Shown here piece after piece: positions 12,195-22,790 of a stretch of DNA of 64,000 nt. This DNA comes from Erinaceus europaeus. Taxonomy: Eukaryota > Chordata > Mammalia > Eulipotyphla > Erinaceidae. Location: contig NC_080162.1 in assembly GCF_950295315.1 (NCBI RefSeq), forward strand, positions 72,695,729-72,759,728, in the 5' to 3' direction. Each line of letters starts with the position of its first letter. Within the stretch, counting starts at the first letter, position 1. The notes under the pieces are model-generated. The model saw only the letters and a program-made list of their open reading frames with translations, made no database searches and had not been told where the DNA came from. Position numbers and translations under genes: made by a program.

Positions 12195-12475
12195 ATGAAG
12201 CACAAGGACCAGCATAAGGATCCTGGTTCAAACCCCTGGCTCCCCACCTTCAGGGTGTTGCTTCATGGGAGGTGAAACAGGTCTGCAGGTGTCTGTCTTT
12301 CTCTTCCCCTCTCTGTCATCCCTCCTTTCTCAATTTCTCTGTCCTATCCAACAACAACAGCAATGGCAACAATAACAATAGCAGCAACAACAAGGGCAAC
12401 AAAAAGGGAAAAATAGCCTCCAGGAACAGTGGATTTGTAGTGTAGGCACCAAGCCACAGCAATAGCCCTGGAGGC

Positions 12476-12478
<3 letters not shown>
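12195..12478 (+). mobile_element. tRNA-derived SINE, family A, with 3' extension
   Basis: 5'-truncated head, core and AAC-rich part, then an extra 3' segment (about 12413-12474: aacagtggatttgtagtg, ggcaccaagcc, ccctggaggc) that is also present at 22165-22235. It ends in a GAAA tract. Confidence 0.8.

Positions 12479-12533
<55 letters not shown>
12476..12533 (+). repeat. (GAAA)n microsatellite
   Basis: About 14 GAAA units grown from the SINE tail. Confidence 0.95.
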
Positions 12534-12534
<1 letters not shown>

Positions 12535-12613
12535 GGGAGGTGCACAGAGTGGAGGGGAGGTGCACAGAGTGGAGGGGAGGTGCACAGAGTGGAGGGGAGG
12601 TGCACAGAGTGAA
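12534..12613 (+). repeat. 20-bp minisatellite, four units
   Basis: Four near-identical units of ggggaggtgcacagagtgga directly after the GAAA tract. It ends about 60 bp before the LINE insertion. Confidence 0.95.
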
Positions 12614-12676
12614 GGTGAGGTGATGACATACTGACATCGTGAGAGTAGGGGTGACAGAGACTTTTAGGGCCAGTTA

Positions 12677-14419
12677 TCTTGTCCATCTCCAAAACTCTCT
12701 CCCTTTACACTGTCTGAACTGGAAGACGCTTTGAAGAGGGTTAAACCGGGAACAGCTGCTGGCTATGATAACATCACCCCAGAACTCATTCTTAACCTGG
12801 GCCCCGCGACAAAGAAGTGGCTCGCTTCATTCCTGTCCCACATCTTGGAATCTGAGTCTATGCCCAAAGTTTGGCGTCGTGAGAAGATAATAGCGGTTTT
12901 GAAACCAAAGAAAGACCCAACACTGGCCGCCAGCTATAGACTAATTTCTCTCCTCTCCGTGTGTTACAAACTCCTTGAGAGGCTGCTTCTGTTACGTATT
13001 TCTCCTCTTACAGAGAAATTCCTATCACCCGCCCAAGCTGGTTTCCGCCCAGGAAGATCTACCTGCGAACAAGCCCTGGCCCTCTCAACTTACATTGAAA
13101 ATGGATTCCAGAAGAATTTAAAGACGGGTGCTGTCTTTGTTGATCTCACAGCAGCCTATGACACGGTCTGGCACCGTGGTCTCCTAGTCAAGATCTCAAG
13201 ATGCCTGCCTCCATGGGTGGCCAACACTATATCATTTCTTCTCCAAAACAGAAGATTCCGGGTGCATCTGGGTGACAAGTCTAGCAGATGGAGACTTGTC
13301 TCAAGTGGCCTCCCCCAGGGCTCTGTTCTGGCTCCTACGCTATTTAGTATTTACATCAATGACCTCCCAGAAACTTCTTCAAGGAAGTTCATCTACGCCG
13401 ATGACATCTGCTGTGCAACTCAGGCATCCAAGTTCGACATCCTCAAGGAAACACTCACAAAAGACATGTCTCTGATATCTGATTACTGTAAAAAATGGCG
13501 ACTAATCCCTAGCACTGCAAAAACGGTATCATCTGTTTTCCATCTACACCATGCCTCGGCCTCACGTGAGCTTAATGTGCAGCTTGGCGATACGAGAATC
13601 CGGCATGAAGCCCAGCCAGTCTGTCTTGGCGTTACTCTCGATTGCACTCTGTCATTTCACGAACATCGCATAAAAACTGCAGCAAAGGTGGGCGCGAGGA
13701 ATAACATCATTGCAAGACTGGCCAGCTCCTCATGGGGCGTGAGCGCTTCCACACTACGCTCATCATCTCTGGCATTATGCTATTCCACTGCAGAATACTG
13801 TGCCCCAGTATGGTTCCGTAGCCCCCATGTCCACTTGGTCGATTCCAAATTATATTCCTCCATGAGGATCATTTCTGGAACCATCCATTCCACCCCGGTT
13901 CCATGGCTGCCAGTTCTTAGCAACATCGCCCCACCAGATATTCGTCGGGATGCGGCATCATCTAAGTTCATTTCCCACGTCTACGCTCGACTGGACCTGC
14001 CAATATACGCGGATATCTTCGCCCACCCTGTCCAACGCTTGACGTCCCGTCACCCAATCTGGTTCCCTACGCCTACACTGAACTTCTCTGTTCCAGACTC
14101 TTGGAAACAGAGTTGGCAGTCAGCTGAGGTAAAGAATAAACACCTCATCACAGACCCCTGCAAGCGTCAACCCGGCTTTGACCTAGCACGTTATGATTGG
14201 GTCCTCCTCAATCGCTATCGAACAGGCCATGGCCGGTGCGCCGCTATGTTCCATCGCTGGGGAGCCAGAGACGACCCGAACTGCCCCTGTGGCTACAGAC
14301 AGACTATGACCCACATAGTCAATGACTGCCACCTCTCCAAATTCAAAGGAGGTCTCGAAACTTTACATCAGGCTCAACCTGACGCTGTTGACTGGCTACG
14401 GAAGAAGGGCAAACGCTAG
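12677..14419 (+). CDS. Reverse transcriptase of a non-L1 LINE, 5'-partial, frame intact
   Basis: 580 residues, counted from the truncation point, with no stop or frameshift. Residues about 10-40 hold the N-terminal RT block (FTLSELEDALKRVKPGTAAGYDNITPE). Catalytic Asp is in FVDLTAAYD (Asp156). The GLPQGSVLAP block is at 211-220 and the active-site YADD at 240-243. A thumb region follows, then a C-terminal CxC-x7-H-x4-C motif (Cys536, Cys538, His546, Cys551), as in many Jockey-, CR1- and RTE-type LINEs. The endonuclease domain expected upstream is missing through 5' truncation, so this copy cannot move by itself. The product would reverse-transcribe LINE RNA at a nicked target. The motifs differ clearly from the L1 ORF2 fragments in the same window. 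CpG and GC content are higher than in neighbouring DNA, in line with recent arrival. Confidence 0.9.
   Translation, partial: SCPSPKLSPFTLSELEDALKRVKPGTAAGYDNITPELILNLGPATKKWLASFLSHILESESMPKVWRREKIIAVLKPKKDPTLAASYRLISLLSVCYKLLERLLLLRISPLTEKFLSPAQAGFRPGRSTCEQALALSTYIENGFQKNLKTGAVFVDLTAAYDTVWHRGLLVKISRCLPPWVANTISFLLQNRRFRVHLGDKSSRWRLVSSGLPQGSVLAPTLFSIYINDLPETSSRKFIYADDICCATQASKFDILKETLTKDMSLISDYCKKWRLIPSTAKTVSSVFHLHHASASRELNVQLGDTRIRHEAQPVCLGVTLDCTLSFHEHRIKTAAKVGARNNIIARLASSSWGVSASTLRSSSLALCYSTAEYCAPVWFRSPHVHLVDSKLYSSMRIISGTIHSTPVPWLPVLSNIAPPDIRRDAASSKFISHVYARLDLPIYADIFAHPVQRLTSRHPIWFPTPTLNFSVPDSWKQSWQSAEVKNKHLITDPCKRQPGFDLARYDWVLLNRYRTGHGRCAAMFHRWGARDDPNCPCGYRQTMTHIVNDCHLSKFKGGLETLHQAQPDAVDWLRKKGKR
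14368..14382 (+). other. Predicted RNA hairpin near the LINE 3' end
   Basis: TCAGG and CCTGA form a 5-bp stem around a CTCAA loop, about 37 nt before the stop codon. The two short fragments keep it exactly. The 57.8-kb copy has one change that becomes a G-U pair. By analogy with 3' stem-loops of L2-type LINEs it could be the RT recognition site; this is inference. Confidence 0.5.
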
Positions 14420-14430
14420 AAGAAGAAGAA

Positions 14431-15682
14431 GGGCCAGTGCACCATTACACTCAAATCTGGCTTGACTGGGTACAATATCAATGACTTGTGTGCAGGTTCG
14501 CAGCCAAAGGAGGCCTCATTCTGGCCTCTGTCTCTTGACTCAGGTTAAGCATTGATGGCCTTTGATACTCACAGGATGGGTGGGAGTGGAGGGGAAAGTG
14601 TAAATAGATCCTGACCATTGGAGAATGGCAGACTCGGTGGGGGTCTCAGCATCAGAGCTGCTAGTTCACTACTCGCTGACTTAGGCATGTGACAGTCTTC
14701 AGAGCTTTGGTTTTCCCATCTGAAGAATGAGGACAACAAAACCGACATCACAAGTATTGTGCAGCCTGTTTGAGGTACCACCTGTGAAAGACTTGGCACA
14801 GGGCCTGGGACAGTGAGTCCCACCTCTAATATAGGGGTTGACACCATCCGTCCTGGAGTATGTTCTTCCATTGCACCCCACAAACATTGGTAAAGGGAGA
14901 ATCAGAGGAGAAAGTTCCAGAGGCTGGGAAAATTCCCAAAGAGGCTTTCCCAGGCAGCCTCTACATAGGTAGAAGGGGTAGATGTGCTTGAGTAGTCTCT
15001 CCCTCCCTGAAAGAGCACCTGGTGGGGAGGGAGGTACACTGGCCCATGGCTTCTGTGTGACCTTGAACCCCTCCTGGGCTGCTGCCTGCTCTTCTACACA
15101 GAGGGTGCCAGACACTGGGCTCTTTAAGGGCTTTTGAGGCTCTCACACTCAGGAGACTCAGGAGCTGTGATTGTGAGCAGCGTGACCTGGAGGTAGGGAA
15201 GGGTGTCCCCCACTCTGCTGTCCCCCCAACCCCCCTCCCAACCAAGCAGCTGCAGGAACAGAGCCCTCAGCCTTCTGAAGGCTCTGTCACAAAGCACGGT
15301 GGTAGGTTACTGGTTACCACATAAGCCAAGTCCTTGATCTACCGTGTTTGAGGAAGCCCTTTGTTCCTTTCAAGCCTCTATTCTCTCAGCTGGGGCTGGA
15401 ATGGAGACGGAGGCAGTGAGGGTTTTTTTCTTTTTTTTTCCCTCCTCTTTCTTCCTTTTTGGGTTTTTAAAAATAACTGGTTTGTGCATCCAGGCAATGT
15501 TCCAGAATGGGTTCAGGATCAGGGATGCCTGTAGCCCCTTGCTTCTGGGATGGCCTCAGAAGAGCAAAAGCCAGGAGGCAGGGCAAGGAAGGGGGTCAGG
15601 CACAATGGTGTTAAGCCCCTGTCCAAGAGAAAGACTCCAGCTCAGGCCCAACACTGACAGGTGAGGCTAGAGAGCACAGACA
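14431..15682. other. Unique non-coding DNA with a MIR remnant
   Basis: About 14635-14830 resembles MIR on the plus strand (cttaggcatgtgacagtctt, then cccatctgaagaatgagg, then ggcacagggcctgg). The rest is unassigned. No coding exon recognised. Confidence 0.45.
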
Positions 15683-15698
15683 TGCAGGCAGGACTTTA

Positions 15699-15994
15699 TT
15701 ATTTTTAAAAATTTATTTATTTTCCCTTTTGTTGCCCTTGTTGTTTTTTACTGTTGTTGTATTATTATTATTGTTGTTATTGATGTCATCATTGTTGGAT
15801 AGGACAGAGAGAAATGGAGAGAGGAGGGGAAGACACAGAGAGGGAGAGAAAGACAGACACCTGCAGACCTGCTTCAGTGCCTGTGAAGCGACTCCCCTGC
15901 AGGTGGGGAACCAGGGGCTCGAACCGAGATCCTTATGCCGATCCTTGCGCTTTGTGCCACATGTGCGTAACCTGCTGTGCTACCGCTTGACTCC
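15699..15994 (-). mobile_element. tRNA-derived SINE, family A
   Basis: Complete minus-strand copy with the exact 16-bp TSD tgcaggcaggacttta at 15683-15698 and 15995-16010. Confidence 0.95.
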
Positions 15995-16010
15995 TGCAGG
16001 CAGGACTTTA

Positions 16011-18730
16011 ATCCTGGCAGCAGCACCTCCAAGTTGGCCAGGCTGCTGTATTTCTTTCCCTTCCGGACCTCAGTTTTGTTAAGTTTAATAAAGTTAGAAG
16101 CCTGAGCAGAGATGACTCTCTCTCTCCATTGCTGGGTCCATGCCAGATATTGCTAATTGATCACCCTCTCCCCATGGAACTTGGACAAAGCCTGAGGAAC
16201 CTTTTCAACACTATATTCTGCATGTGTACTACCAACTGAATTTGGTGTGCGGAATGAGGCCTATCTCCTATCTTGGGGCAAGATTACCTTCAAGGGAACA
16301 ATGTGAAGTGGGTGTTCAACAATGCCAAGCATTGTTCTGAGTACCTCCTAAGCAGTGAATCAAATAAGAACTCCTGGCCTCAACAGAACCTGTGGGTGAT
16401 ATAGGCAATAAGAAAATACAAAGAAAATGATATCAGATGTCTGGTGATAGTCAGGGCTTATGTCTGGTGATAGGGCTTTGAAGAAAAATGAACCAGAGTA
16501 AAACAATAGGAAGTGACTGAATGGAGGTAGAGGGTCACAAGCGAAGGTCTTCTTAGGAAATGACGCTGAAGTTGAGAACTCAAGTGAGAGAATCTCAAGA
16601 CTCCAACACTCTAAGACTGAGTCTAAACTAGATTCACACTAAAATTCTAGTTTCTGTGACTAGACTCTAGTTTCTGTTTCTAGACTCTCATGCATGTAGG
16701 AGCCCGTAACTAAAATGACAGATCTTAGTTGCCCTCACACTCCATGACAATGATTCTAGAATTTTGTGACACTGAAATCTAGGATTCACTGAAACATCTT
16801 TCTGCTCGAATAGATGAGGATTCATTGCTACCCTCTCCCCAGGAAACAGAGCTGAAAATAGAAATTGTCAAAACAACAAGCCATTCCAGCTCTAAGTGCC
16901 ATAGTAAACAAATGGTCTAATGTTGCTCCAATGGTTTCATTGCCATTGCCAAAGCTCCAGACAAGTTTATTCATGAAGTATCTTTAGCTGATGAGTGGAG
17001 ATGGGAGTAATGGCCTGTGGCTAGCCCTAGGAGAGAGGGGTGGGTGGGTGCGGGGCTTGATCTGTACTCTACCCCAGGTGAGGATTTCATTCCCAGGAGC
17101 TGGCTAGCTTTCAGCAGCCAAAGCCCTGGTTAACTAGATGAGGTCTTTCTCCTCTGAGGATCAAGAGAGTGGATATTTTAATGGAGGGAGGTTAAGAAAA
17201 AAAACCTCCCTGAGGAGATGGCATTAGAACAGGACTGAGAGGGTAGTAAGGTCACAGACAACCAGGGAAGTGAGTCCTGGGTAGAAGGTTCAAAGACCCT
17301 GAGGTGAGTGAGAAGTTGGTTAATTCCCAAAACAATTGGAGGATAGGAAAATGAGAGACCTGGTCACATGAGCAGGAAGGGGGTCAGGATTAGAAATGTA
17401 GAAGCATAACAACAACTGAAAATTTTTAAACAGAGAGACATAATTTAATTCCACACTTAAAAAATGTTTGAGTGTTCTGAGCAGAATGAATCACAGGGGC
17501 AAGAACAGAAGCTGGAAGACCACTCAGAGACTACAGTGTTTGTCTCAGTGAAAAATGATGGTGACTTATATTTAAATGTTGGCAATGGATCCAGCTGTTC
17601 GTCTATCCTTTAGTCCTTTCCTCCCTTTCCTTCCACTTCTCCATCGCTTTTTCCATTTGCTCATTAACCCAACATTTATAAACTGTCTCTGGGGAATCAG
17701 TTATGTAGTGCCATGATTACAAGAATGAATTAAAGATGGCTCCCAACCAAGAGACACTCACAAAACAGCAGGGTTGGCAACACTGCAATGTAAAGCTATG
17801 AATGCTCCAGTCAAGGAAGGCACAGAGTACTGTGAGAGCTCAAGAGAGAGAAGCTGGAAAAGGCCTCATGGAGGAGCTGCTTCTGCTTCAGTTGGGCCTT
17901 TTGAAGGACATGATACTGTTGGTCAGGGAGGAAGAGACTGTTGTAGGAAGGGTGGCTCAGCCTGAGAAAAGGCAAGAAGGTCACTTGAGTGAGCATGGAA
18001 GCTTCTGGAAGTGTGTAGATGTCCAGGTTGGTGGGCACCACAGGTGTGTAGAGCAGTACTAGGAGGGAGAACTTTGGACCAGCTTGGGGGGAGATGAAAT
18101 ATATGCTTATGACTCAGCCTGACCTTCCCGCTCAGCCCAGCCTGCCCCTACCAAAGCTGAATAGTTTAATTAAGTACCAGCTCTTAAACAAGAGGCAGCT
18201 GTTTAGCAGATGTTGCCTTCCATCCCAGATGGAGGTGCATCTTGGTGACTGGCACAGCACTTCCAGGGTGCCTAATTTGTGAAGCTGCAGAGGGGAAAGA
18301 AATTCAAGACACTGCTATTATTATTTAATGATCACCATTCATTACCCACCCCCCAACCCCCAGTGTCACTACTGCACGTGTAACATTCTTGTTTGAGTTG
18401 GCATTGACCTTGGAGACAGAGAATCAGGGTGACAGGGCAGACGCCAAATATGATTTGTTCCCACTCAGAAAACAAGAGAAGAAAAGCAAATGAAAACATC
18501 ACCAGTCTGCAGTCTCCCAGAATTGATATGACCATGGAATATGACTTATCTTCCATTTTTCATGAAAGAGACCCAAGTAAGAACCACTATCTCTAGAGCT
18601 GAATCAGAGCCAGAGGCTGGGAAGGTCCTGCTTTAGATCTCTGCCCATGTTCTCGCCTCTAACCAGGCAAGTTCTTCCTGCATGTGCCAACACAGCTACT
18701 TCTCCCATGTCCCACTGGCCTGCTTAAGTG
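16011..18730. other. Unique or old-repeat DNA, no gene
   Basis: No ORF with recognisable content. Pieces around 16300-16600, 17190-17300 and 17660-18060 look like diverged ancient interspersed repeats (gcattagaacaggactgag, aaggcctcatggaggagctg), but I could not assign a family. Confidence 0.35.
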
Positions 18731-18739
18731 CTACTGCCT

Positions 18740-18970
18740 CATAGAGGCAGCCCCTGATCACCCTTCTCCATCTTGCCTACCTCCTTACCTTATTCTGTTT
18801 TCCATCATCACTCCATATGTGTATGTCTGTTCACTGTCTCTCTCCTTGAGAGTTCAAACTCCTAGGGCAAGGATTTTTGTCTACTTTATTCATTTGGTTT
18901 CCCTAGCACTCAAAAAAAAATGCTTGATACAAGACAGCTATATAAATATTTGTTCAATGGGCACATGAAT
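18740..18970 (+). repeat. L2 LINE 3'-end remnant
   Basis: Resembles the L2 3' terminus: ccttgagagttcaaactcc, gcaaggatttttgtctac, ttccctagcact, then aatatttgttcaatgg. Confidence 0.5.
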
Positions 18971-18984
18971 GATCAATGGACTTT

Positions 18985-19070
18985 ATTAAACATACGAGAC
19001 AAGTGTCCAGGAGATAAAATCACTTTCCCATGAGTGGCACAGCTGCAAGGGTCTGATCTGGGATTTGGAT
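18985..19070 (-). repeat. MIR-like remnant
   Basis: Matches the minus-strand MIR core as recalled (gtccaggagataaaatcac, ggcacagctgcaagg). Confidence 0.35.
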
Positions 19071-19149
19071 TTGGTTCTGTCTGAGTCTAAAGCTCTAACC
19101 CCTTTCATTAAGGATTTGTCTTTCTTCCCCCCCTCCAGAAGTCTGACAC

Positions 19150-19315
19150 TACTTGCTATTTATCCGCAAACTTGTGTGGTGTCTGTCTCTCTCACTAGAA
19201 TGGCAGCTCCATGGAGAGCACAGTTCATCTGTTCTGTTCACAGCTGACTCCCCAGTGCCAAGACGGTGCCCCACTCTCAGGAAGTACTTCCAAATTCATG
19301 CTGAGTAAAGGGAGG
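19150..19315 (+). repeat. L2 3'-end-like remnant
   Basis: Order of motifs follows L2: gaatggcagctccatggaga, ctgttcacagctgactcccc, then aattcatgctgagtaaagg. Confidence 0.4.
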
Positions 19316-19464
19316 AAGGTTCTGGGAGATGGGAGACTGGAGGTCTCTACACACCCTGGCTGTGCTGCAGATTGACAGATTGGCAGGAGGGTGGGAAGCT
19401 CCAGTGAGTCTTCTACTTGCCTGAACCTCCCACAAACAATTCTTTGATTTTGAAAGCCACACTG

Positions 19465-19590
19465 AGAAGTGGACTTCATCCAGACCATTTGACAGATGGA
19501 GAAATAAATTAAGACTCAATTAGAAAAACAATCCTGATTGCCAGGTCATCAGGCTAGTGGTTGGAGATTTGGGAATTGAATGCAGGACTC
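19465..19590 (-). repeat. MIR-like remnant
   Basis: Minus-strand MIR order: catttgacagatggagaaat, gccaggtcatcaggctagtg, gggaattgaatgcaggac. Confidence 0.45.
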
Positions 19591-20594
19591 CAGAGCTCAT
19601 TTGTCAGGGTCTTCTACGCACCCCAGGCTTCTCCCATGAACACCTACTTTGTCGGGGTCCACCCAAGACAGCCTTTGCCTGGCCAGGAGCTCCAGCCACC
19701 AGGACCTACCTGCCTGTCCCCCTCAAGGTCAGCAGTGTCATGGCCAGTGTGAAACTCATTCTTAATTCACAACTCCCCAGTTTTGTCCATTTAAGTGAAA
19801 CTTTGATGTTATTTTAGCCTAAATCCCCTGTCAACTTCAATGGAAGCTTTGAATGCATGAGGAAGGTCAGAAGCTTTTTTTCAGAGGTGGTGCAAGCACC
19901 CAGTGGAAATCACATTAACATACTCATTATCATCAGGGGCCTTTGAGGGTGTTTTTTAGCTAGTCCCTTAAAGTGACTCTCTGTGACAATGGGTCCTTTC
20001 TGTTCCTGAATTTCCCAACCCAACATGGGGCTGTGATCACTCCTCTCTGCTTCTCTGTGCATTTCCAAATGGTGGCGGTGAAGCCATAGTGCCCAAGGTA
20101 ACGGAAAGAACAGACGCCACTGGTGCCCCATGGTTCCTGAAGCACACTGTCTGAGCTTGGAAGAAATAAGTCTCTCAGTCTCTAGAAGTCGTAGCAGTCC
20201 TGGCAGGACCCCTCGGATGAGCTCTGATAACAAATGATGTTGTCTGGACCTACAGCATTAGAGGATACTTCAGCGCTGTGGTGTCGTTCCCTCTCTGAAA
20301 AATTAGCCTGGACAATGATGCCCTGGCAAGGGTGAAAATAAAATAACATAAATAAAAAGGTGCCTTCCAAGGAGATTGGACCATACACACAGGAAGTTCC
20401 AGGTTGGGCAAAGAGTCATGGATGAGTCTAGATTGACAATATAGTCACTCAATTTGGAGAAGTGCTAACCTGTGGAACATTAACCAACACTCATTTCCTA
20501 GCATCACCACACCAAACCGTTTGGCCTCAAATCTTGCAAAGTGGGAGGATGGCTGGACATCAGGAGGTTTTTGCTTGCTTGTTTTTCTTTTTTA
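19591..20594. other. Unique non-coding DNA
   Basis: Overlapping frames of up to 107 codons on both strands without recognisable domains. No gene supported. Confidence 0.35.
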
Positions 20595-20798
20595 ATACTT
20601 TGTTTTTATTATTTATTTTGGAGAAAGACAGAAATTGAGAAGGAAGCGGGAGATAAAGGAGAGAGCAAGACACTTGCCGACCTGCTTCATCACTCATGAA
20701 TATTTCCCCCTGCAAGTGGGGACCAGGGACTGGAACACAGGTCTTTGTGCACTGTAGTGTGTGAAATTAACCAGGTGCATCACCACCTGGCCACTGTG
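20595..20798 (-). mobile_element. tRNA-derived SINE, family B
   Basis: Shorter SINE than family A, minus strand. tRNA-like head at the right end (ggtgcatcaccacctggcc), ccccctgcaagtggggacca, and a purine core. Diverged. Confidence 0.75.
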
Positions 20799-20984
20799 AG
20801 TTTTTAAGTGTCTTCAAAGGACATCAAAATGCCATCAGGCAGTTAGAAAGTTAGTCATCAAACCAGAGGAGGTAGAACTTGAGAATGGGTGGTGGGTATA
20901 AGAGGGATAATAGAAAGTCCTCTGGAGATGTACAAGGGGGAAAGAACTTTAGAGAAAACACTATCAAAATAGTTATTTATCAAG

Positions 20985-21440
20985 CCAGAAGCAAAAGAGT
21001 GCACGTGGACAGTGCACCTGCTTTACCATGTGCCTCAAGTTCGATTCCAGCCCCCAAATGCATTGGAAGAAGTGTCAATGCTGTGGCATCTTTCTGGCTG
21101 TCTCTTTCTCTATCTGAAAAAGTCAGCTCGGGAGTCAGGCAGTAGCACAGTGGGTTAAGCGCAGGTGGCACAAAGCACTAGGATCGGCTTAAGGATCCTG
21201 GTTCGAGCCCCCGGCTCCCCACCTGCAGGGGAGTCACTTAACAAGTGGTGAAGCAGGTCTGCAGGTGTCTCTCTTTCTCTTCCTCTCTCCATTTCTCTCT
21301 GTCCTATCCAACAATGATGACATCAATAACAGCAACAACTACAAGAATAATAAAAAAGGGCAACAAAAGGAAAAATAAATATTAAAAAAAAAAGTCAGCT
21401 CAAAGTTGTGAAACCCTGATGACAACAATAAAAACAAATT
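20985..21440 (+). mobile_element. Older SINE (family E), split by a family A SINE
   Basis: Left part gtgcacctgctttaccatgt and gttcgattccagcccc through tatctgaaaaagtcagctc. Right part agtcagctcaaagttgtg and aaaccctgatgacaac. Relatives: 35418-35590, 52068-52222, and on the minus strand 27700-27885 and 61367-63015. Confidence 0.65.
21130..21388 (+). mobile_element. tRNA-derived SINE, family A
   Basis: Full head (gggagtcaggcagtagcaca) to A-rich tail. TSD aaaaagtcagctc at 21117-21129 and 21389-21401 within the older SINE. Confidence 0.95.
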
Positions 21441-21884
21441 CACCTGTTCAGTGAGAAAAGGAGACCAAAGCATTTTGCTCTGACTATATGTGTTACTAGG
21501 GATAGAATCTAGGGCCTTGGGTTTGCAAAAATACGTGATATACCCATTGAACCACTTTCATAGTCACCAAAAAAAAAATGCATCTTTAAAGGAAAAATTC
21601 AAAGTACAGAAAAGTACAGCAGACAGTACAATGACTAGTGTCATCAGTTATCAAGCCTGAGTCCCCCAGTGTGTGTTTATAAGGTAGGGGAAAAGTATGA
21701 GTCATGGGGGCAGGGGTGCACCCAGCCTCCCTGGGAGCCACCAGTAAAGCCTGTACTGCTTAGCTGTGATGCTGTGACAGCAGATTCTGGGCAGGGACAG
21801 AGTGCCAGGGCCCAGTTCTTGGGATAGTACAGACTTTGACAGGTTAGTCGACTGCTGAAACATAGGCCTTTGAACTAAGGGGGA
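21441..21884. other. Non-coding spacer
   Basis: No gene seen. 21485-21580 looks like an old minus-strand SINE remnant (tagggccttgggtttgcaaa). Confidence 0.35.
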
Positions 21885-21899
21885 AAGAAATCCCCACCT

Positions 21900-22243
21900 G
21901 GGGGCCTGGGGGTAGCACAATGGGTTGAGCGCACGTGGCACAGAGTGCAAGGACTAGCATAAGAATCCCGGTTTGAGCCCCCGGCTCCCCACCTGCAGGG
22001 GAGTTGCTTCACAGGTGGTGAAGCAGGTCTGCAGGTGTCTATCTTTCTCTCCCCCTCTCTGTCTTCCCCTCCTCTCTCCACTTCTCTCTGTCCTATCCAA
22101 CAATGACATCAACAACAATAATAATAACCACAACAAGGCTAAAACAACAAGGGCAACAAAAGGGGAAAAAATAGCCTTGAGGAGCAGTGGATTCATGTTG
22201 CAGGCACCAAGCCCCAGCAATAACCCTGGAGGAAAAAAGAAGA
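21900..22243 (+). mobile_element. tRNA-derived SINE, family A, with 3' extension
   Basis: Complete copy with the extra 3' segment at about 22165-22235 (gagcagtggattcatgttg, ggcaccaagccccagcaat). TSD aagaaatccccacct at 21885-21899 and about 22244-22259. Confidence 0.9.
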
Positions 22244-22329
22244 AAAGAAATCCCCACCTATCTGGACAGACTCTTTCTTAACTCTCATGTTTGGGGATAG
22301 GGTTTTGGAACTTCTCCTTCTCCTTCTCC

Positions 22330-22790
22330 TTTGATTTATTTATTTTTATATTACAGAAGTACATGTCAACAGGGGCTTGATCCACATCATTCCCACCACC
22401 AGAGTTCTGATTCTTCAGTCTCCCCACTGCAGTCTACCACAGTTCCACAGTTGCAGACATGGGTCAACCATCATCTCTACAACTATCTGTTTTATCTATT
22501 TACACATAGCCCCTTTATTTTCTGATTCAATCCTTTTTTCCTTTCCAAGCCACTCATGACAACATTACTACCTCCATATGTCCCTTTCCTTCTGTCTCTC
22601 TGGGTGCTGATGGAGCTGGAGTGAAGAGCCCTTTTATCTTCATCCTATCACTTCTCTCCTGCTGGGAGTATAGATCAAGGTTGTTTTGGGGGGGAGCAGA
22701 AGGTAGGAGTTCTGGCTTCTGTAAATGCTTCTCTGCTGAGCATGGGCATTGACAGGTTGATCCATACTTGGGACTTCTTAATAGGACCAA
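22330..22790 (-). mobile_element. Diverged member of the poly(A) retroposon superfamily
   Basis: 22670-22765 matches the reverse complement of the shared 3' module (gagcatgggcattgacaggt and ttctggcttctgtaaatgct). 22335-22440 resembles the alternative 5' module of copy B. The order of modules differs from the standard copies. Confidence 0.5.

Larger units (their letters stand above)
12675..14430 (+). mobile_element. Non-L1 LINE (RTE/Jockey/CR1-like), 5'-truncated, young
   Basis: The insertion is bounded by the 9-bp direct repeat agggccagt at 12666-12674 and 14430-14438 (the first base of the right copy may belong to the tail). Apart from the GAA tail it is coding throughout: the open frame runs from the truncation point to a TAG at 14417-14419, followed at once by a short AGAAGAAGAA tail. 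There is no 3' UTR and no poly(A) signal, unlike the L1 copies here. Related copies: 57844-58658 (minus), 38936-39002 (plus), 40806-40879 (plus). Clade assignment is inference. Confidence 0.9.

Noticed and set aside
12534..12613. CRISPR-like direct repeats
   Set aside because: The units are contiguous without spacers; it is a minisatellite in mammalian DNA.
12316..12692. Minus-strand frames rich in Ser-Phe-Leu
   Set aside because: They are read through the SINE, the GAAA microsatellite and the minisatellite.
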